This document shows positions 1 through 9,169 of a stretch of DNA of 64,000 nt, piece after piece. Each line of letters begins with the position of its first letter. Positions within the stretch are counted from its first letter, which is position 1. This stretch comes from Sclerotiophoma versabilis (lineage: Eukaryota; Ascomycota; Dothideomycetes; Pleosporales; Didymellaceae). The position numbers and the translations under genes were made by a program. The notes under the pieces are model-generated. The model did no database searches, was not told where the DNA came from, and saw only the letters and a program-made list of their open reading frames with translations. The stretch lies in the NCBI GenBank assembly GCA_012274445.1, contig JAAROD010000081.1, positions 434,001-498,000 on the forward strand, given 5' to 3'.

Positions 1-2
1 AG

Positions 3-1925
3 GGAGAACGCATCCCTGAGGAGAAACGTGTGACGCTTGTCTCCACGTTCATGAAGGACCGCGCGTTCACGTGGATCAAACCCTTTATCCAGCGTTACCA
101 TGGAGAAGGAACGTCCACCGACATCGACGCATGGATCGAAGACTTCGACCTGTTCAAGGAACAGATACGCCGAGTATTTGGAGTACACAACGAACCAACC
201 ATCGCACGTCGCGACATCCAACGCATTAAGCAAACCACGTCAGCCGCCGACTATGCTGCCAAATTTCAGCAGCTAGCAACGTACACCGGCTGGGACGACA
301 CCGCGTTGACAACGATGTTCCGACAAGGATTGAAACCACGAGTCAAAGAGGAATTGATGCGGACCGCTGCGTCTACCGATGACTTCGACTCCCTGGTCAA
401 TACGGCAATTGATATCGATGTCAAGCTGTACGAACTACAACAGGAATTGCGAGAGGACCCACGTACACGAGCAGCAGCTCATACTACTCGCCCGCCTCCA
501 CGCAACCCATGGCGAAACAACCTCAACCGAGGAAACCGAGGAAGCAACCGCTACCAGCCAAACACTGGACGCCGTGTACACAATAGCACCAGCAGCGGTT
601 ACTACGGACCAGAGGCCATGGACCTGTCCAACATCAACAAAGGACCAGAACCCCGATGGAACCAGAAAAGCAAGGGTAGTGACAGGAAGGACAAGTCAGG
701 AGTGACTTGTTATGGATGTGGCAAGCAAGGCCACTATGCCAAGGACTGTCGATCCAAGAACAAGGTGGTTCGACAACTCAACGTACTCACCCGCGAGGAT
801 GCGGATGCCGGTGATGAATGGGAAGTTCTCACCGATGACATGGGACGTCTTATGGAGGACCCCGAACCCGGATCCGATGACGATTACATCGAACCATCCG
901 ATGAGGACATACGGAATGCCCGAAGCCGAGCACCTACACCATACCAAGAGTTGGACGAACAGCAGAAGCATCTGCAGGACCTAGCGAGACGACCATCAAC
1001 ACAGATGGGACAAGCATACGAACGAGGACTGAAAGTGTGCAAGCACAAGCAGCCCACTATGTCTCAGCGACTACGCGACACTGCCAGACAAGAAGCGGAT
1101 GGAGGCACTATCTACGCCTCCGACACTGAAGAAAGTTGGTACGACACAGACATGCGTGAATTCAACGAACGTACAGAAGCAGAACTAGCACGTCAAGAAA
1201 TCCGAGACAACAACGCTACCTTTCAGGAAAACTGTGATCGGATTACCAAGAGCATCGACAAGAAACTACAGCAAATGGCACTTCAAACTCGCGCAGGACA
1301 ACGACAGGTCAACAACCTAAGTAAATCCCAACAGGATTGGTGGAAACATGATTTCGATAAACTCAGTGCTGGCAACTACGCCACACGACAGGAGCTCGAG
1401 CGACAAGTAAAAAACGACCGAAGCAGGAACGAGCCTGACTTCGACAGGAAGCCAGCGTTGCTTCTAAACCCACGACCAGAGTACGCCTTGGACCACCGGA
1501 ATCCAAATCATGGAAAGCTATCATGGACAGCATGCGTACACAACGCCTGTCGCATACACGAATCAGAAAAACTAGGAAAGGGATGGTTCCCGACTCCCAG
1601 TACCACATGCAGGAAACAATGGTACGATTGCAAGAACGACATGTGCGAAATGCACCTCTGGGACAAGCGTTCCGAGCTGCACTTCCCAGGCACAGACGAC
1701 CATCAGGAAATCGTATGCATGCAATTGGTTATCAACGGCTCCTGCTACAATCTACATTGGCAGCGTTGCCTCAACCCGAACTGCAAGCTGCACGAAGGCA
1801 GCAAGATCATCCATGGATTCGGTGATGAGGAGACTTTTTTAGGCAAGCGCCAAAAGAGTGCTCCGTCGAGCGATCCCTTAACGCTATTGGGGACGGCTCA
1901 CTCATCAGACTACCCATCAAGTTAA
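3..1925 (+). CDS. Gag polyprotein (partial at 5' end) of Ty3/gypsy element
   Basis: The frame runs open from the left edge to TAA at 1923-1925, so the true start codon is upstream. The N-terminal half is a retrotransposon Gag/capsid domain (TFMKDRAFTW ... FRQGLKPRVKEEL). A CCHC zinc knuckle C-x2-C-x4-H-x4-C lies at about 707-750 and should bind RNA during particle assembly. A long polar linker follows. The last 130 residues hold three spaced copies of W-x2-C-x4-C-x2-H, with the Trp codons at 1524, 1620 and 1758, which look like an extra metal-binding repeat. The TTTTTTA slip site sits 85 nt before the stop. Family assignment is certain; the role of the C-terminal repeats is unknown to me. Confidence 0.93.
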   Translation, partial: GERIPEEKRVTLVSTFMKDRAFTWIKPFIQRYHGEGTSTDIDAWIEDFDLFKEQIRRVFGVHNEPTIARRDIQRIKQTTSAADYAAKFQQLATYTGWDDTALTTMFRQGLKPRVKEELMRTAASTDDFDSLVNTAIDIDVKLYELQQELREDPRTRAAAHTTRPPPRNPWRNNLNRGNRGSNRYQPNTGRRVHNSTSSGYYGPEAMDLSNINKGPEPRWNQKSKGSDRKDKSGVTCYGCGKQGHYAKDCRSKNKVVRQLNVLTREDADAGDEWEVLTDDMGRLMEDPEPGSDDDYIEPSDEDIRNARSRAPTPYQELDEQQKHLQDLARRPSTQMGQAYERGLKVCKHKQPTMSQRLRDTARQEADGGTIYASDTEESWYDTDMREFNERTEAELARQEIRDNNATFQENCDRITKSIDKKLQQMALQTRAGQRQVNNLSKSQQDWWKHDFDKLSAGNYATRQELERQVKNDRSRNEPDFDRKPALLLNPRPEYALDHRNPNHGKLSWTACVHNACRIHESEKLGKGWFPTPSTTCRKQWYDCKNDMCEMHLWDKRSELHFPGTDDHQEIVCMQLVINGSCYNLHWQRCLNPNCKLHEGSKIIHGFGDEETFLGKRQKSAPSSDPLTLLGTAHSSDYPSS

Positions 1926-4900
1926 ATGGAGTAGTATTATCGGCACTCTTGGACTCAGGAGCACAAGCGAATTACATATCCCAAACAGCGATGTACCGAG
2001 CAGGCCTCGTACCACGCACAAAGGAACATGCCTATTCGCTCCGAGTAGCCAATGGAGAATCAATGCCGGAAGAGCCGTATATCATGTACGAGGTGATAGC
2101 GGCCCCCCTAGAGATACAGGGGCACCACGAGGAACTAACCCTAGACGTCTTCGCAAAGGCCACGCACGACGTCATACTAGGACTTCCCTGGTTACGAAAG
2201 CACAATCCAGAGATAGACTGGACATGGGAAAGACTTTCGTTGAGACGATGCAAATGCGGCACCAATGCATCGAAACCCACGCAGCGCACGCCGCGACTGG
2301 TGGATGAGAAGGAGATCAACAACGTCTCTTCGACACATAAGACGCGCCAAGATAGAGCGGTCGACCGTGTGGACAAAGGAAGCCCCTCCACGACGGTTAA
2401 GGAGAACAAGAGTGCACCTCCTGGCATACCAGATGTGTATAGACAGTACGCCTGGATGTTTAAAGAAGAGTTATCCGCAAAAGCGCTACCCAAGCATCAA
2501 CCTTGGGATTGTGAGATTAAACTCGAGGAAGGGAAAGAACCACCCTTCGGGCCTATATACCAGTTATCCGAGAAAGAGCTCGAGATATTACGCGAGTACA
2601 TCAAGGAGAACCTCGCGAAAGGATTCATTAGGAAATCCGAATCCCCGGCGGGATTTCCCATTCTATTCGTACCAAAGAAAGACGGCAAGCTGAGGCTTTG
2701 CGTCGACTACCGAAAGCTGAACGATATCACCATCAAGAATCGTTACCCGCTACCCAACATATCCGAGTTACAGGACCGGTTATCAGGAGCGAAGTTCTTC
2801 ACCGCACTCGACTTACGCGGAGCGTACAACCTCATACGCATGAAGAAGGGCGAAGAATGGAAGACGGCGTTTAGAACCCGTTATGGTCACTACGAGTATA
2901 CGGTCATGCCATTTGGGCTAACCAATGCACCAGCAGTATGCCAGGCACTAATCAACAATGTGCTACGAGCACACCTGGACATTACAGTGGTGGCATACCT
3001 CGATGACATCCTAGTGTACAGCAAAACACTAGAAGAACACAAGGTCCACGTGCGACAAGTGTTAGAATGCTTAGCAACAGCAGACCTCAGGCTGAAGCCA
3101 GAGAAGTGCGAATGGCACAAGGAAGAAGTAGAGTTCCTTGGCTATGTCGTAGGAAGATATGGAGTTAAGATGAGCGAAAAGAAAATCCAGGTTGTGAAGG
3201 ATTGGCCGACACCCACTACAGTCAAGGGAATTCAAGAATTCCTTGGGTTCGTCAACTTCAACCGACGTTTCATCAAGGACTACTCCATGAAGGCCTTACC
3301 GCTCACGAGACTTACGCGGAAGGACACACCCTTCAAATGGGAACAAGCGCAAGAAGACGCTTTCCAATCGCTCAAGCAAGCATGCATAGAGCCTCCCACA
3401 CTGATTGCATTCAGGAGCGGCGAACCCGCACGCCTTGAAACAGATGCCTCGGATTTGGCATTAGGAGCATGCATTACTCAAGAACGAGGCGGTCAATGGC
3501 ACCCGATCGCCTACCACTCAAGGAAGTTCACGGCACCGGAAGAACGTTACGATGTACACGACAAAGAGCTTATGGCCATCGTCGATGCACTACAACATTG
3601 GAGAGTATACGCAGAAAGCTGCTCAGAACTCACCATCTACACAGATCACAAGAACTTGGTACATTTCACCACTACTAAGGTTCTGAACCGACGGCAAGTA
3701 CGCTGGTCAGAAATGCTTGGTCAGTACAAGTTCAAGATCCTGTACACACCGGGGAAGGAAAACGGTAGAGCAGACGCGCTCAGCCGACGCCACGACCTCG
3801 CAGGCGAAAAGACAATCAACAAATTCGCCATCCTCGGAGTTAACAAAGATGGGTCTTTAGGACCAACACAGCAGCTCAATCTAGTGATGCAAGTTCAGCA
3901 GGAACAACGCATCCCGGAGCAAGTACCAGAGGAGCTTCAAGAGGAAGTCATCTCAAGACATCATGACGATGCGCTACACGGACACCCTGGTATTGCCCGC
4001 ACCATGGAACTCATCAAGCGACATTATGAGTTTCCCAACATGAAGGACAAGGTCACCAAGTTCATCAGGAACTGCGTGCAGTGCCAACAGAACAAGCACA
4101 GCACACACGCCAAGTACGGAGAGGCACAAGCAATGGAGCCACCCACGGCACCATGGACGAACATCACGATGGATTTCGTTACGCAGCTACCACCCTCCAA
4201 GGACCCTGTCACAGGATATACCTACGACTCAATCTTCGTCGTAGTGGATCGATTCACCAAATACGCTGAAATGATACCATTCAGACACAGCTACACTGCG
4301 CGGCAGCTAGCTACGGTATTCATCGATCGGATCATTCGCCACCACGGAATGCCCGAGTCAATTGTCAGCGACAGAGATAAGCTTTTCACGTCAAACTATT
4401 GGACCACGATGCTTGCCGCATTAGGTACCAAGAAAAAGCTATCTACAGCCTATCATCCGCAGACGGACGGACAGACAGAAAGAACGAATCAGACGATGGA
4501 AACGTACCTTCGGATCTACAGCAACCAGGAACAAGACAACTGGGTCTCGCTGTTACCCATGGCACAAATCGCATACAACAACAAGTTATCGGAAGCAACA
4601 GGCACAACGCCGTTCTTCGCGAATCACGGGAGACACCCAAATCTCTTTACTCGATCTCTCAATTGCCCTATTCAGACGGAATCAGCAATAGCTTCAGCAG
4701 TCAGACTAAAGGAAGTACACCAGAAATCACTCGAAAACATCGCACGGGCTCAGGAACGAGCCATTTCATATGTCAATCAGAAACGAAAAACGGCACCTCA
4801 GCTAAAGGAGGGGGATAAAGTCTATCTCCTCACAAAAAATCTCAGAACACGAAGAGCAACGAAAAAACTGGACAAGGTCAAGGTCGGACCATTTTTCATT

Positions 4901-5260
4901 TCTAAGCAAATCAGCCCAGTCAACTACCGACTTGAGCTACCCAAGGATGCAAAGATCCACCCAGTGTTCCATGTCTCGCTGTTGGAACCTGCCGACCCAA
5001 GAACGCCAATCCAGAAAGACTTCCACTACCAAGCCGACGGCAACGATGAGTGGGAAGTCGAAAAAATAACAACACATCGAAGAACCAAGAAAGGTATTCG
5101 ATACCTAGTCAAATGGTTAGGGTACCCGGAGTCAGAAAGTACATGGGAACCCCCAGCGCACCTTAAGAACTGCCAACAGTTGTTGCGGCAGTATCGGCGG
5201 AATCAGGATCCAGAGGCGGAGGATACGATCCCCAGTCGAGACCAAGGGTCCCGGGCATGA
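1829..5260 (+). CDS. Pol polyprotein: protease, RT, RNase H, integrase, chromodomain
   Basis: This frame is -1 relative to Gag and opens after a TGA at 1826-1828. It has no ATG before the protease, so it is expected as a Gag-Pol fusion made by frameshifting at 1835-1841. Domains in order: aspartic protease with DSGA at about 1950; reverse transcriptase from about 2600, with FVPKKDGKLRLCVDYR, PFGLTNAPA and catalytic YLDD at about 2996-3007; RNase H with TDAS near 3440 and YTDHKNL near 3640; integrase with HHCC zinc module near 3957-4090 and DDE core (MDFVTQLPP, VSDRDKLF, HPQTDGQTERTNQ); a GPF/Y-like stretch near 4885; and a chromodomain at about 5047-5200 (YLVKWLGYPESESTWEP). There are no internal stops, so the protein is probably functional. 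Its last 98 bp overlap the antisense ORF tail to tail. Confidence 0.95.
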   Translation, partial: GDFFRQAPKECSVERSLNAIGDGSLIRLPIKLNGVVLSALLDSGAQANYISQTAMYRAGLVPRTKEHAYSLRVANGESMPEEPYIMYEVIAAPLEIQGHHEELTLDVFAKATHDVILGLPWLRKHNPEIDWTWERLSLRRCKCGTNASKPTQRTPRLVDEKEINNVSSTHKTRQDRAVDRVDKGSPSTTVKENKSAPPGIPDVYRQYAWMFKEELSAKALPKHQPWDCEIKLEEGKEPPFGPIYQLSEKELEILREYIKENLAKGFIRKSESPAGFPILFVPKKDGKLRLCVDYRKLNDITIKNRYPLPNISELQDRLSGAKFFTALDLRGAYNLIRMKKGEEWKTAFRTRYGHYEYTVMPFGLTNAPAVCQALINNVLRAHLDITVVAYLDDILVYSKTLEEHKVHVRQVLECLATADLRLKPEKCEWHKEEVEFLGYVVGRYGVKMSEKKIQVVKDWPTPTTVKGIQEFLGFVNFNRRFIKDYSMKALPLTRLTRKDTPFKWEQAQEDAFQSLKQACIEPPTLIAFRSGEPARLETDASDLALGACITQERGGQWHPIAYHSRKFTAPEERYDVHDKELMAIVDALQHWRVYAESCSELTIYTDHKNLVHFTTTKVLNRRQVRWSEMLGQYKFKILYTPGKENGRADALSRRHDLAGEKTINKFAILGVNKDGSLGPTQQLNLVMQVQQEQRIPEQVPEELQEEVISRHHDDALHGHPGIARTMELIKRHYEFPNMKDKVTKFIRNCVQCQQNKHSTHAKYGEAQAMEPPTAPWTNITMDFVTQLPPSKDPVTGYTYDSIFVVVDRFTKYAEMIPFRHSYTARQLATVFIDRIIRHHGMPESIVSDRDKLFTSNYWTTMLAALGTKKKLSTAYHPQTDGQTERTNQTMETYLRIYSNQEQDNWVSLLPMAQIAYNNKLSEATGTTPFFANHGRHPNLFTRSLNCPIQTESAIASAVRLKEVHQKSLENIARAQERAISYVNQKRKTAPQLKEGDKVYLLTKNLRTRRATKKLDKVKVGPFFISKQISPVNYRLELPKDAKIHPVFHVSLLEPADPRTPIQKDFHYQADGNDEWEVEKITTHRRTKKGIRYLVKWLGYPESESTWEPPAHLKNCQQLLRQYRRNQDPEAEDTIPSRDQGSRA
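1835..1903 (+). promoter_or_regulatory. Programmed -1 ribosomal frameshift signal (T TTT TTA plus stem-loop)
   Basis: In the Gag frame the codons read ACT TTT TTA, giving the heptamer T TTT TTA at 1835-1841. This fits X XXY YYZ and is the same slip sequence HIV-1 uses. The Pol frame opens six bases upstream (after TGA 1826-1828) and Gag ends 82 bases after the slip, so only this interval can join them. A possible hairpin follows: GAGTG/CACTC (1856-1860 with 1899-1903) and CCGTC/GACGG (1863-1867 with 1892-1896) separated by a 2x2 internal loop, plus a small inner stem AGCG/CGCT (1869-1872 with 1882-1885). The 14-nt spacer is longer than the usual 5-9, so the stimulator may be another fold. Confidence 0.8.
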
Positions 5261-5708
5261 GCCCATTTTCGAGAACAGTGACGTCATTCAACAACGACTC
5301 CTGTTGCTCCAGAGGCTCAATCTCTTCAACGAACTGAGCACTCGCGTCGAACCATTGTTGTTCTCGACGCTTTAAGAATTTCTTTTGTTTACGCACCCGA
5401 TTCAACTTCGCACGGGCAGCTTGCAAGGCGGCCATCGCGGCCTCCTCGGCCTCAGCCGCTTCGTCTTCCATTTGTTCCAACCGCGACATCTCGTTGTCGA
5501 TTTTCGAGAAGTCGGGAACGGGCAGGTCAACTGGTTCACACTTCTTGATCCCGTTGTACTCGCAGTTTCCGCACTTCTTGCTCAGGGACGCCAACTTGCA
5601 AGGCAAGTTGTTCTTGGCGCAGTATTTGCAAGCAACCATGGCAATGAATCCGACAGCGTTTATGCGATCTCCTTTGGTATGACGGTGTAGAGTACTCCTG
5701 GAGGACAT
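5163..5708 (-). CDS. Antisense accessory ORF of the retrotransposon: Zn2Cys6-like cysteine cluster plus coiled coil
   Basis: This is an uninterrupted 181-codon frame on the strand opposite gag-pol, starting 43 bp inside the 3' LTR border and ending within the pol 3' end. Six cysteines are spaced C-x2-C-x6-C-x8-C-x2-C-x7-C at about residues 27-57. That matches the spacing consensus of the fungal binuclear zinc cluster, although the basic residues usual between the second and third Cys are few. A region rich in Ala/Glu/Lys (about residues 73-130) looks like a coiled coil. A second in-frame Met at 5637-5639 begins directly before the cysteines and may be the real start. Transcription would have to start in or near the LTR, in antisense. 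An equivalent, RIPed reading frame sits at the same place in the minus-strand gypsy copy (27003-27451). The function is unknown; DNA or chromatin binding is inference from the Cys pattern. Confidence 0.65.
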   Translation of the reverse strand: MSSRSTLHRHTKGDRINAVGFIAMVACKYCAKNNLPCKLASLSKKCGNCEYNGIKKCEPVDLPVPDFSKIDNEMSRLEQMEDEAAEAEEAAMAALQAARAKLNRVRKQKKFLKRREQQWFDASAQFVEEIEPLEQQESLLNDVTVLENGLMPGTLGLDWGSYPPPLDPDSADTAATTVGSS

Positions 5709-5736
5709 CGGTTAATTCATGAGGACATGAATCGTG

Positions 5737-5750
5737 GAAGAGGGGGATAG
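5737..5750 (+). other. Polypurine tract
   Basis: The purine-rich run GAAGAGGGGGATAG directly abuts the TG that starts the 3' LTR. This is the expected position of the plus-strand primer for reverse transcription. RIPed copies keep a similar A/G run before their LTRs (for example before 13106 and 16232). Confidence 0.8.
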
Positions 5751-6251
5751 TGTTACGATCTCGGAGGATGGCACGCGGGGATGGTGACTTATTACCAATG
5801 GCGGGCCCTGGATCGGCGGGCGCCAGGCCCCAGGTCACGTGATGTCTCACGAACTCCACACAGAACCTGGAGTCAGGAGTGTGAGACACGACAACACAAC
5901 GTCACGTGATGTCCCACGAATCCCACATTGTTCCATGAATACCACAAGGCCCCCTATGGGACTTGGTGGAAGACCATGCTACACTATGGGACATCTTAAG
6001 TATATAGTCAGTAGGAACACAACCCTTATGGTTCGTGTTCAACTTAGTCAATCAAGTTTGTCTTTGGAATCTCAACCCCCAACTCTCGAGCTAGATAGTC
6101 TACTCTATACTACTCATTGTTACCCTCCATTGTCACGGTGTCTCACTAGACAATAACCCCAACCCTTACGGATCATCCTGTACCAGCGCTCATCCCTGAG
6201 AACCAATACGAATAGTGCTTACGAGCTTTGCTTGAAAGTACAACTTCAACA
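5751..6251 (+). repeat. 3' LTR of the intact gypsy element (501 bp)
   Basis: It begins TGTTACGATC and ends TTCAACA, so it has TG...CA ends with short inverted repeats TGTT/AACA. The last 254 bp (5998-6251) are nearly identical to the solo LTR at 23718-24216, whereas 5761-5997 (U3) is unrelated to it apart from the first ten bases. No strong host gene is encoded; the small frame near 5839-6156 is incidental. Confidence 0.93.
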
Positions 6252-9169
6252 ATAGCTAACTAGATATCTAATATATCTCTATAGATTAACTTTATATCTA
6301 TATTTATCTTACTCTACTACTTAATCTCTTTTAAAGAGATATACTCTATAGCTATAGGTATATATACTACTCTAGTCTAGTTATAGATTAGCTATTTAGT
6401 ACCTAATCTAGGCTAGTTTATACTATCTAAAGTACTATCTAAACTAGTTATCTAGCACCTTATTAGGTAATTTAAAACTATAAATTACTATAGGACTTAT
6501 CCTATGCAGATATGCAGTAGTATCTATAATCTTAGGCTATAGCTAAGAAAGAAAATTAGTACCTATTTTTATTTTAATAGATTTAGTAATTAGCTCTTTT
6601 TCTACTTTCTCTACTAATCTATTTAGTTTATGCGTATAAGAGAGAATAGTAAGTATCTTTATTTTCTTCTATTCTGTCTATTCTTTATAGCGTAATTAAT
6701 CTCTCTATAGTCTAGTAGCTATATTAATATTCTAATAGATTTTAATAATACTTACTTAATACTTTCTTCTAACTTATTTCTTAAATAGTTAAATAACTCT
6801 TATAATATTATCTAAAGTCTTAGACTATAGGTTATAATTAAAGAGCTTTTCTAAGTAGTTTTTTTTTAATAATTATAGTCTATTCTTTATTAAGCCTTTC
6901 TATTAGTATATTAAATAGATTCTATAATATTTTAAAGAATAGCCTTAGTAATTACTTTCTAAGCTACCTTAATATAACTTAGGTAGAGTAGGTAGTTATA
7001 TACTCTTAGCACTTAATCCTCTTTATTCTATTAATATAAACGTTCTAAGCAGCTTATACTAATAATTATAGTGCTTACTATTCTAGGTAACCTAATTATT
7101 AATGCTATAGGTTCTTACTATTTAATCTTTCTACAGGTTTAGATAATCTTAATATAGTATATATACTAGAAGAAAAGTAAAAGGTAATCTTATTATATTT
7201 AATAAAGGTAAGATTATAAGTAGTGTATAGCTTAGCTATAATAATATTATCTTTAATTATTCTATACCTAAGAGTATTATCTAATCTAAGATACTATATA
7301 CCTACTTCTTTAAAGTAAGCTTTAGATATAATGTTTATATAGAATTCTTTAATAACTTTAATATTCTTAAGTTTAAGATCTTTAGTCTTTAGTCTGTTTT
7401 GTCTATTTAGGATTTCTTTAAGGATATAATTTCCTAATTCTAAGACAGGTAGTAATTAAGTACCTGTATTAATAGTTTTGCTTAGATTAGACTATTTAAA
7501 AGTCTCTAGTATTAAAAGTAATTAATTATTTACTAAGTAGACTACTCCTCTACTATTAAGGATAGTGCTTATTAATAAGAGATGTTTATAATCTATTATA
7601 GAATAGACTCTGCCTAATTTAGGTTAAAATTAGAATAGATTAATAACTGCTACTAAAATTAAGCTAGGATATTTAGCTAAAGATAATGTATTCTCTAACA
7701 ATCTAGTCTTCTATCTAGCTTCTTTAATTTATTTCTTAAGCTTACTCTATTCTAAGTTATTAAGTCTCTTCTTAATCTTAGATTTATTAAAGTTTAATAG
7801 AGATATCTTTAGTAATCTAGAAAGAGAAGATCTAGTAATTATAGTTTAAAGTCTATAGTAATTAATAGAGTCTTAAGTATAGAGTCCTTTAGGTTTATAT
7901 AGACAGCTTTTCTAGTTTAATTCTGTTTTTTCTTTAGTTTTATTCTAATTAGAGCTTCTACCTAGAGTTGTAAAAGCTGTGTTTTCTTTACTTCTAGCTA
8001 AGCTAATAGCTTATTCTTAGAGTATTAATATAAAGACCTTAGATAGATTATTTATATCTATTAATTAATAACTAAAAGCTATGTTTATAATTATTTACTG
8101 CCTTATTAAGTAAGACTATTCTAGAGTAAGCCTAGGAGTAATTGCGTTAAGAAAGTTAGTAAGAGTAAGTTATTCTTTAATTTTAGTAATCTTAAACGCC
8201 TAAGCTTTTCTATAGAGTACTTACTACTTATTAAACTACTTATCTAGTAAGATCTAGCCTAATTAGGCTTTTTTAAGGTAAGTACAGTATTACTGCCTAA
8301 CTAGATATATAGTGTTGCTATTAGTTAGTACTAGATTATTCTTTAGGATTTAGATTAGAGCCTATAAAGTTAATTCTTAGGAATTAAGTATCTTTATTAA
8401 TACTAAAGCTATAAGATTAGCTAATACTATAATATAAATCTAATCTTAAATACTACTAAGCTTTACAGCTAATCTTATCTACCTTAAGGTTATAACCTTA
8501 TATTTTTAGACTTCTTTAAAGTAATCTCTAATTACTAATTTATATACCTCTATTGTAAGAATATACTATTCTTAATTAGTAGTAATACTTAGCTTATCTT
8601 TATTACTATTTTCTAAGAAGTTCCTAGAGACTAGCTTTAGAGAGAGAGTTAGATACTCTAGCTCTTATTTATTAATTACTATAACTGTTTTACTATCTAG
8701 ATTAATCTAATCCTATACTGCCTTGTTTCTTGCATAGAGTTTAAGCTAAGTAAACTAGTAGGGCTAATCTAATTAGCTTTTAAGTAGAACCTAGCTAGTT
8801 AAGAGTTAGAAATTAAATTCTATTATCTAACTATTAAGGAGAGTTGTATTTAAAAGTATATAATTAATTCTGTCTAGCTTTCTAGCTATGTAGAGTATAT
8901 AGAGAAATCTACTATATAGTCTTTATAATACTAGGCTTATAACTATTAAAGCTAAGATAACTAAATAAGATTAATCTAGGTATAAAAGAGTTAATTAAGT
9001 TTCTTATTTTATTTCTATAATAAAAGAGTGCAACTATATATATATTTTATTCTTAGGCTAGTTCTTAATTAGAGTAGGGCTAATTAATTATCCTTATCTA
9101 TTAATCTAATCTTCTTAATCTACCTATATTATTGTTAATAATTACGTAATTATTAACCTTTACTATAAC
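6252..9169. other. Hyper-RIPed AT-rich DNA of unresolved origin
   Basis: There is no open frame of note. CpA and CpG are almost absent and TpA dominates, so the sequence is a RIPed repeat. It does not align by eye with the gag part of the neighbouring gypsy copies, and the gypsy homology starts abruptly near 9170. The left limit coincides exactly with the end of the intact LTR. I could not assign it to a TE family. Confidence 0.6.

Larger units (their letters stand above)
1..6251 (+). mobile_element. Ty3/gypsy chromovirus LTR retrotransposon, 5' end outside the window, not RIPed
   Basis: The order gag, -1 frameshift, protease, reverse transcriptase, RNase H, integrase, chromodomain, antisense ORF, polypurine tract, 3' LTR is complete from the window edge to 6251. 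The Gag frame is already open at the first base, so the 5' LTR, primer-binding site and Gag N-terminus lie upstream. No stop codon interrupts Gag or Pol and CpG/CpA are present at normal levels, unlike the adjacent copies. This implies a recent insertion that has escaped RIP. The chromodomain at the Pol C-terminus defines a chromovirus; in that group it is thought to steer integration to marked chromatin, which would fit insertion beside heterochromatic repeats. The target duplication cannot be checked because only the right flank (ATAGC, 6252-6256) is visible. Confidence 0.95.

Noticed and set aside
2032..2493. Minus-strand frame inside the protease/RT region of pol
   Set aside because: No conserved features, and it lies wholly over functional pol; unlike the 5163-5708 ORF it is not in a region free of sense coding.
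5839..6156. Plus-strand 105-codon frame in the LTR
   Set aside because: Crosses U3, R and U5 of the LTR, has no domain and is not kept in the solo LTR U3.
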